The translations under genes were made by a program, and so were the position numbers. Below are positions 57,960 to 64,000 of a DNA stretch of 64,000 bases, piece after piece. Source of the stretch: Pinus tabuliformis (lineage: Eukaryota > Streptophyta > Pinopsida > Pinales > Pinaceae); the NCBI GenBank assembly GCA_031772625.1, contig CM062814.1, positions 367,793,781 through 367,857,780 on the forward strand, read 5' to 3'. The first letter of the stretch is position 1, and each line of letters begins with the position of its first letter. The notes under the pieces were generated by a model. It saw only the letters and a program-made list of their open reading frames with translations, ran no database searches and was not told the origin of the DNA.

Positions 57960-58625
57960 TTAAATGTTACGTATGATCAGTCCGCTTTCGTGAATGAGCC
58001 GGAAGATCGTCGAGATATGGTTGAACAATGTTTTTTATGTCATGGAAGGCATAATTCATTGCCCTCTGAAACCTTGCCCCTGCGTTCTTTAAACCATAGG
58101 GTAATTTGCGATATGCGAATGTGCCCCTCGAACAAATAAATGTAGTCTTTGACTGGTCCTGTGGGCGAATATTTATTTGATTATACCTGGAGAATCCATC
58201 CATGAATGAAAAGATTTCGGATCCGGCGCATTCATCAATTATCTGGTCAATAAAGGGTGTAGGGTAGTTGTCTTTTGGACAATCTTGATTTACATCCCTA
58301 TAATCGATGCACACTCTAATCGTCCTTGTTTTTTCATAATAGGAACAATGTTCGATACCCAATCAGTTAGAGGAACTGAGTAAATGAAACCAGCATGGAG
58401 AAGCTTTTCAATTTCTGCCTTGATGGCAACAACTTTCTTGGGGTGCACCTGCCGTAGCCGTTGTCGTACTGGTTTGACGTCTGTATACATCTTTATTTTG
58501 TGTTCAACTATACTCAAGTCAATGCCTGGCATTTCATCATATGACCAAGCAAAGACATCTATGAATTCACGAAAAAAGAGCGTTATATATTTCCAGTTCT
58601 GAAGGAGAACAAAATTTGCCAACAT
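57960..58625 (-). pseudogene. gypsy reverse transcriptase core
   Basis: It copies element RNA to DNA. Motifs in order are FIDVFAWSYDEMPGIDLSI, HPKKVVAIKAEIEKLLHAGF, then after a frameshift near 58340 RVCIDYRDVNQDCPKDNYPT, FSFMDGFSRYNQI, TFAYRKLPYGLKNAGARFQR and the catalytic YLDD (about 58010-58000). The YLDD box is intact. Frameshifts at about 58340 and 57960 disable it. Confidence 0.92.
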
Positions 58626-58977
58626 AAATATTCTCTACAACATCCGTTTTGGTCGAGATATTTATGGCAATAGTCTCTTCAATGTTGGACAAGTTTCACT
58701 CAGAATCCACCGTGTTTACAGTATTTGATAGGAAATCAAAAAATGATGGATGATGAAGGTCATCAGGAGTATCTTCTTTACAAGTTTGAAGATGGGAACG
58801 ATGGTGGTAATATTCCCATGGCGCCCCTTCAATTACCATTGATTGAACAATTCCTTCGTCGGTGTAATGCACTTGCGACCAAGGATCTGAAGGGGTGCCA
58901 TATTCCTTAGACCTATCTTTCCAAACACTTGATGAGTGTTGATTTGGGTTTGCCTCCCATGCTATAAACATTGATTG

Positions 58978-59700
58978 CTACAATATTTCCATTTGGCTTG
59001 GAGGCAATACCAATAGATGATCCATGTTAATATCGTTTTCTGAGATCTTGTTAATAGAAGATATCATATTGCAGGTTCCTATCGCTGCCACTTCCGCCAG
59101 GTTGATTGGAGGTGGGAGGGCAAAAGTACCCATTAATATAGGGTCTTTTAGTAGGCCTACTCCGATATTTTGAAGCGAATGGGGGCTTCCATGGATCATC
59201 AAAATGCTTCCCGTAACTTGGGAACCATTGGGGAGGAAAGTTTGTTGATCAACGATTGTAATCCCTCCTTGAAAGCGAAATGCAATCTTCCTAAAATAGG
59301 TCGACACAATAGCATCCATATCATATATCCATGGTCTTCCCAGTAGGATGTTGTAATCGAGGTTTCCGTCAATTACTTCGACATCTATTTCTACTGTTTT
59401 CCCTACTAGCTACTCTTGCAAGTTACTTAGAATACCATATGGGGTATATGTTCGTCCGTCAAATGCTTTTAATGTTGTCAAAGATCATGACAAGGTTGGA
59501 GATCCTAAAGTTTTCCAGCAGCTCATCGACATAATACATGTAGATGCTCCCTCATCAATAATTGTTCGATGAACAATTTTGTTGAGGGCTTTCACTTGAA
59601 TGAGGAAAGCTAGTTGAGTTGGTAACTGAGGATCGTTTCCTTTATGATTAAAGGACACAAGATTAGAATCCTTTGGGTCTATCCCACCGATAGCTCATAA
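58978..59700 (-). pseudogene. gypsy aspartic protease region
   Basis: The catalytic loop reads IDEGASTCIMS near 59565-59535; many plant gypsy elements have such a D-x-G-A variant. Near 59345-59325 the LLGRPWIYDMDAI strand typical of retroviral-like proteases follows, then a 113-codon frame to 58978. Stops occur between the two parts (near 59490 and 59412). The protease would cut the gag-pol polyprotein. Confidence 0.75.
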
Positions 59701-60099
59701 TAAAGCCTGCTTTTGGCATGGGCAATTTTGCAATACCTCAAGTGTCGACATAGCGGATGGGATTGGGTTAGATCTTCCACTATATTATAATGTTGTGCTG
59801 CTCTGGCACGAGGATTAAATGTCGACTTGTGTACTACTTCCTTTGGCAGTTTTATTGTTAGCTCAGGAATGATGGGCGGCGCAACTTCTGTGGAAGTTGT
59901 TGTCGAACTACTAGGTTGATCTTTATCCTTGTTGTTTGACAGCTGTGGATTCCTGTAATCTTTGTTCCTTGTCGATATCAAAGCATTATTTTGCTATTTC
60001 GAAACTAAAAACATCAATACTTGGGACGGGGAAGCATTTTCACTAGCAATCAGATTTGTCCCTGGATTTGGAAATGGATCAGTCAATACTACCGAGGTT

Positions 60100-62210
60100 T
60101 TTGAATTCCTGATGAATCATTTAAGCTCAGCCTTATGTGGACAATCTCTTGTCCAATGGTCCTCATCACATATTACGCATGGATTTTTGGTTTCCTATCT
60201 CTAGGAGGGTTTGCAGAAGATTTTTCAGGTGATGATTCCTCTTGTTTCTTCTTCTTCCCTTTGTTTTTATGTTTTCCTTTTTTTTTCTTCTTGCCTCCCG
60301 GTTGCTTGGTTTCTTTGCCTTTATCTATCGAGACGACATTTACCTCCGAGGCAAGAAGTTCTTCTGTTACATTTTGACTAGAAATCTTACGGGCCTTTTT
60401 AGATGTAGCCTTTGTCGATTTCTTGTCTGTCGTACCAATCACACCATCAGCAGCATGAGATTCATTGTTCGATTTAGGAGGAGGGGGGACGAAAAATTCT
60501 GGTCTAGGAGTGTCAGGGATTTTATCATAGAGCGTGCCAGACTGAGTATAAATCAAGTCTAAATATTGCGCACTTGCAATAACTTGCTCTATAGTGATGA
60601 CTCCTCCTTTTGCCACATCTTCTGTAATGGAAGGTAATAAATACTCAATAAACCATTCAGCCAAAAGCTGATCAGGAACATACATTTTTACCATTCTACG
60701 ATGATGTCGCCACTCATGAATATGATCGGATATGTGAGTGCCCGTTGTTTGTTTTAAATTGGTAAGAAGTTCCGTTCCCCTTTCGTACCTTATCGGTAAC
60801 TGAAAATGGGTTAAAAAGGTTGTGGCTAGGGTACTGAAGTTGTCAAACGAAGCTCTGGGTAATTCGATATACCATTTTGCTGTTGGACCTGTTAACGTCC
60901 TCTGAAAAAGGCAAAGCCTAATTGAATCATCATTTAGGGTGTTTGATGAACACCACAGATGAAAGGCCATCACATGATTCGACGGATCTTCACCCGGATT
61001 TCCATTAAATTTAGGAATATCTGACGGAATTTTATGCAGAATCGCTGGCCACCAAGGGGCATAAGCAATTGGATCGTTTGTTAACCGATTTAGATCCGAT
61101 AACTCTAAAATCGCCACGAAGGGTAACTGTTGATTCAGGTTAGGTGAAGCATACCCAGGATAAGATGGAATCGCCTGAGCAGTTGGTCTCTGCATACCAG
61201 CATATTGCATTTGATGCTAGTAACTTTGGTAAGGTTGATGGGCATAACCATTGTAGAATGGTTGATTTTGACCATTTTGAATGTATGGTTGTCCACTATT
61301 TACAAAGATTTGTTGCTCAAATCCTTGGTATACTTGTTGGAATTGGGGTTGTTGGTATTGCACCAGCCATGGTTGTGAAGCCATGTGCTGTTGTCCAATA
61401 TTGACTGTTTGACCAAGATGAGGGGTAATTGTACCCGTTTGGGCTTATGTCATTCCACTAGTTGGCGATTGTGGCTGAGTCATAGGGACAAGAGGTTGTT
61501 GCATTACCACCTGAGAAACCTGAGGTTGGCATACAACAGGCAGCGCTTGTACTTGTGACACCGTCACAATAGCTGTCATAGTCGGTATATTTGACATAGG
61601 TAAGCATTGTTGCATCAAATATACAACTCTTGGTTGTTGAGGTAGTATCGGCACCCAACCGCTAGATGTAATTCCATCATAACCTGAATTTTGTTGTGAA
61701 ATCCCGTATGGTTGTCCTCCCGGAGGAGACAATGAAAGGGTATATTTCCAACCATACGGTGGTAATCTGGTACTTAAAGGAATTGTTTGCCCTTGAGGAC
61801 CGGACTACCGAAATTGACACCGTGAAGGATCAATTTGCTAAGACTCAACATAAGAGTTTCTGGATACTATTCGGGATGAACAAATAGGAACGGACCATAC
61901 TGTTGAAATAGCCCCTGAGTGGGCCCCTTCTAGCGATTGAGAGCCAGTTGGGACAGATGGTATATCGGCGAACATTGTTGGAGTGATAGCAGGAAGTTTT
62001 GCCATCGCTGTGTCGGATGACATAGTCCTAGATGTTGACGGTTGTTCAGACATTTCTAGTCTATCCAAAAGATTGCCTAGCGATTCTACAGGAGCTTCCG
62101 ATGGCGGTAGAATAATTTCTGATGAAAAAGGATATAGAGTGATCCCGACTCCAAATTACGATGGAGTACTCGATGGAGGATCCTCCGCAATCTCTTCTCC
62201 CTAGATGCCT
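60100..62210 (-). pseudogene. gypsy gag with Retrotrans_gag domain and zinc knuckle
   Basis: The main frame (60173-61210, 345 codons) has the Retrotrans_gag pattern: DIPKFNGNPGEDPSNHVMAF, LCLFQRTLTGPTAKWYIELP, FLTHFQL, YERGTELLTNLKQ. A Lys-rich stretch follows. After a frameshift at about 60175 comes a knuckle CVICDEDHWTRDC (CX2CX3HX4C). A TAG lies just upstream of the frame's Met; before it, to about 62210, is a Gln/Pro-rich N-terminal part in broken frames. Gag forms the particle and binds RNA. Confidence 0.88.
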
Positions 62211-64000
62211 ATATTGAAAACTAACAGGAATCTGCATGGCATTTGAATCACAATATTTAGCAAATATGATCCATAACTGAGCAAGATAGTTGAAAAGCCT
62301 AAAATAGGAAATCAATGCACACATCGACATATATCAGTACGAGGGGCATTGATGCCTTCCATGTATAAGGTTTTACAGTAGAAATAGGGATAAAAATATG
62401 CAAAAAATGGCACTTTAGTATATTCTTGTAAAGAGAATATATCAAATTAACTTCACATGACAATTTTCGAAGTAGAAAAAAATGACAAGAAATAACAAAA
62501 AGACACCTTGAAGCAACAAAAAAATAATAAAATAAGTAAGCCACAAGCACTGCCTCAAAGCAGAGTGGGATGTGCACAAAGGCCAAATTAGAAAGATAAC
62601 AAGCAATTACATTTGAGAGGTTAATTTCAATGTTGCACAGGGACACATCCCTCAGGGTGGATTCCCCCACATTTCCCAGACTCCAGAGGTGCATTCCACC
62701 TTAGGAAACATTGCACTTTAAAAAATGTTTCCCCAGTGTCAAGACACATTTCCCCAAAGCAGAGTCTGGGCAACCCCCTCAAAATGGGGGCCATATGAAA
62801 AGCAAGCACACGGAGATCTGAACACTCAATATTGCATCTGCATTCAATAACCGAAGAAAAATAATACACAACAATGGCATAGATCCTAGCAGATTGTTAA
62901 CAAATTAGCCATAATCCATCCAGATGATCCTCATTATAGATGAGATGTTGTGGTCGAAATCTGGCCTAAAGGAGTACACCCTAATATGCATCATAGAACC
63001 ATTCCTAGGAAGGTGTGCCCATTAGAAGGGAGTACAAGTATGCATGCATATCTCTCTTTCAAGGATATACGCCCCATCTATTCTTGGAATCTTTCACATG
63101 CAAAGGATTGTAAATAAAACAAAACAAAAATATACTTAATGATAAAAATAGAAGCTATTATAAAGAAAGAAAAGCATGTATTTTTCTAAATTTATGACAG
63201 CAGTTAAAATTGGAATAACCTAAGTCTATTGCAAATATGCACCCTATAATACAACCTACATATCCACTGTTGTTGTACTCCCCACACTACCGTGCCTCAA
63301 CATCCCATGAATGTGCACATAATACCGGGTGATCTTGTCATCTCTGTTGCACCATGATGAAGAAGCTCATCCCTTTGATTCATATATATGATAAGGAGTT
63401 ATTTTTAGTGCGATTTTTGGACTTTTTTGTGTTGGAATCTGACGAGAAATTTTGAGGTGAAGATTGAAGGGGTTACCCATCAACCTTGTGATTTTGTTAG
63501 ATTCCTGCAAGAAATTAGACCAAAAAAATCCACCAAAAAAACTTCCTAAAAATCTCACTAAAAACCACTCTATATAATAATGAAAAACACTATTGGTTAA
63601 ACTAAACTATATTCAAAGTAATTGATTACCTAAACTAAAGTAATAATATAATATAAAAAAGTAATAGGTTTAACGAAATAATAAATGGAAATAAATGGAA
63701 AAAACATGTGTTTCCTTCTGAAAAATCATATATTCAAATTTAATGGATAATACAAATCCACTTGCATCGCACCCATAAATAGACTTGCAGTATCAACACT
63801 TGCATCGCACCCATACATAGACTTGCAGTATCAACACTCTTGGAAGTGGAATTTCCAACTCTCATTGAAACATCATCAACCTATAGAAGTTGGCCTGTGG
63901 ATTGATTATAATCATGAAATTCCAATTTTGTGAGAAATGGATGGTGTTTTGGAAAGAATTACGGGAACCAGAGAGAAGAAAAGATGATAAAGAAGACTGG
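62211..64000. other. unresolved sequence: gypsy leader or host DNA
   Basis: No copy of the 3' LTR and no tRNA primer-binding site was found here. A G+C-richer patch at 62640-62780 has no frame of note. A tandem duplication lies near the right edge (63759-63838). Confidence 0.45.
63759..63838. repeat. tandem duplication, period 38 bp
   Basis: 'cacttgcatcgcacccata(a/c)atagacttgcagtatcaa' occurs twice in a row, at 63759 and 63797, with one difference. Confidence 0.93.

Larger units (their letters stand above)
51447..62210 (-). mobile_element. Ty3/gypsy LTR retrotransposon, Tat-type, degenerate; 5' end not resolved
   Basis: Minus-strand order is gag (about 62210-60100), protease (about 59700-58980), reverse transcriptase (58625-57960), RT-linked RNase H (57957-57064), integrase (57045-55901), a second RNase H (55806-55380), about 2.9 kb of 3' non-coding DNA with a plus-strand frame, then the polypurine tract and 3' LTR. 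Protease-RT-RNaseH-integrase order defines Ty3/gypsy, and an extra RNase H defines the plant Tat lineage. Frameshifts and stops lie in every domain, so the copy is dead. No matching LTR or primer-binding site was found up to 64000; the 5' end may lie outside the window or be deleted. Confidence 0.88.

Overview
The window looks like intergenic and accessory DNA from a seed plant with a large, repeat-rich nuclear genome. The pointers are a plant-type laccase with canonical GT-AG introns, a plant T-complex-11 (TCP11)-like gene, and Ty1/copia, Ty3/gypsy (Tat-like) and L1-type elements with plant-specific domains. High A+T and low gene density are also seen. A gymnosperm is plausible but cannot be proved from the sequence. 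I see no intact host gene. Every recognisable host gene is a pseudogene, and nearly everything else is decayed mobile DNA.

Layout. 1-8.6 kb is A+T-rich DNA with a diverged ~355 bp tandem repeat and one gag-like open frame (3515-4279, minus). 8.6-15.7 kb is a laccase pseudogene on the plus strand. Its fourth recognisable exon is split by a gag-only Ty1/copia retrotransposon (9537-14870, minus) with complete LTRs, primer-binding site, polypurine tract and a decayed 5-bp target duplication. 15.7-21.2 kb holds the laccase 3' flank, a 3'-truncated LINE (family A, copy 1), a tRNA-derived SINE candidate, and a second copy of the laccase last exon with its flank. 21.2-29.3 kb is a full-length L1-type LINE (family B) with a 15-bp target duplication and an RNase H domain.

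29.6-29.8 kb is an 82-bp perfect inverted repeat that carries a hammerhead-ribozyme-like motif. 30.2-35.3 kb is a second family-A LINE, preceded by tandem monomers and followed by a long (TACATA)n microsatellite. 35-42 kb is mostly unclassified A+T-rich DNA. 42.1-44.1 kb is a tandemly duplicated CACTA-like MITE, one copy of which contains a second hammerhead-like insert. 45.2-48.7 kb is a TCP11-like pseudogene (minus). 51.4 kb to beyond 62.2 kb is a degenerate Ty3/gypsy Tat-type element (minus). It has gag, protease, RT, a defective RT-linked RNase H, integrase, an extra RNase H after integrase, and a plus-strand antisense frame near its 3' LTR.

The genes do not form a pathway. The window records gene decay, local duplication and nested insertion. 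The most unusual signals are the two hammerhead-like motifs, whose stem I differs in sequence yet stays paired, and the monomer-array upstream region of LINE family A.
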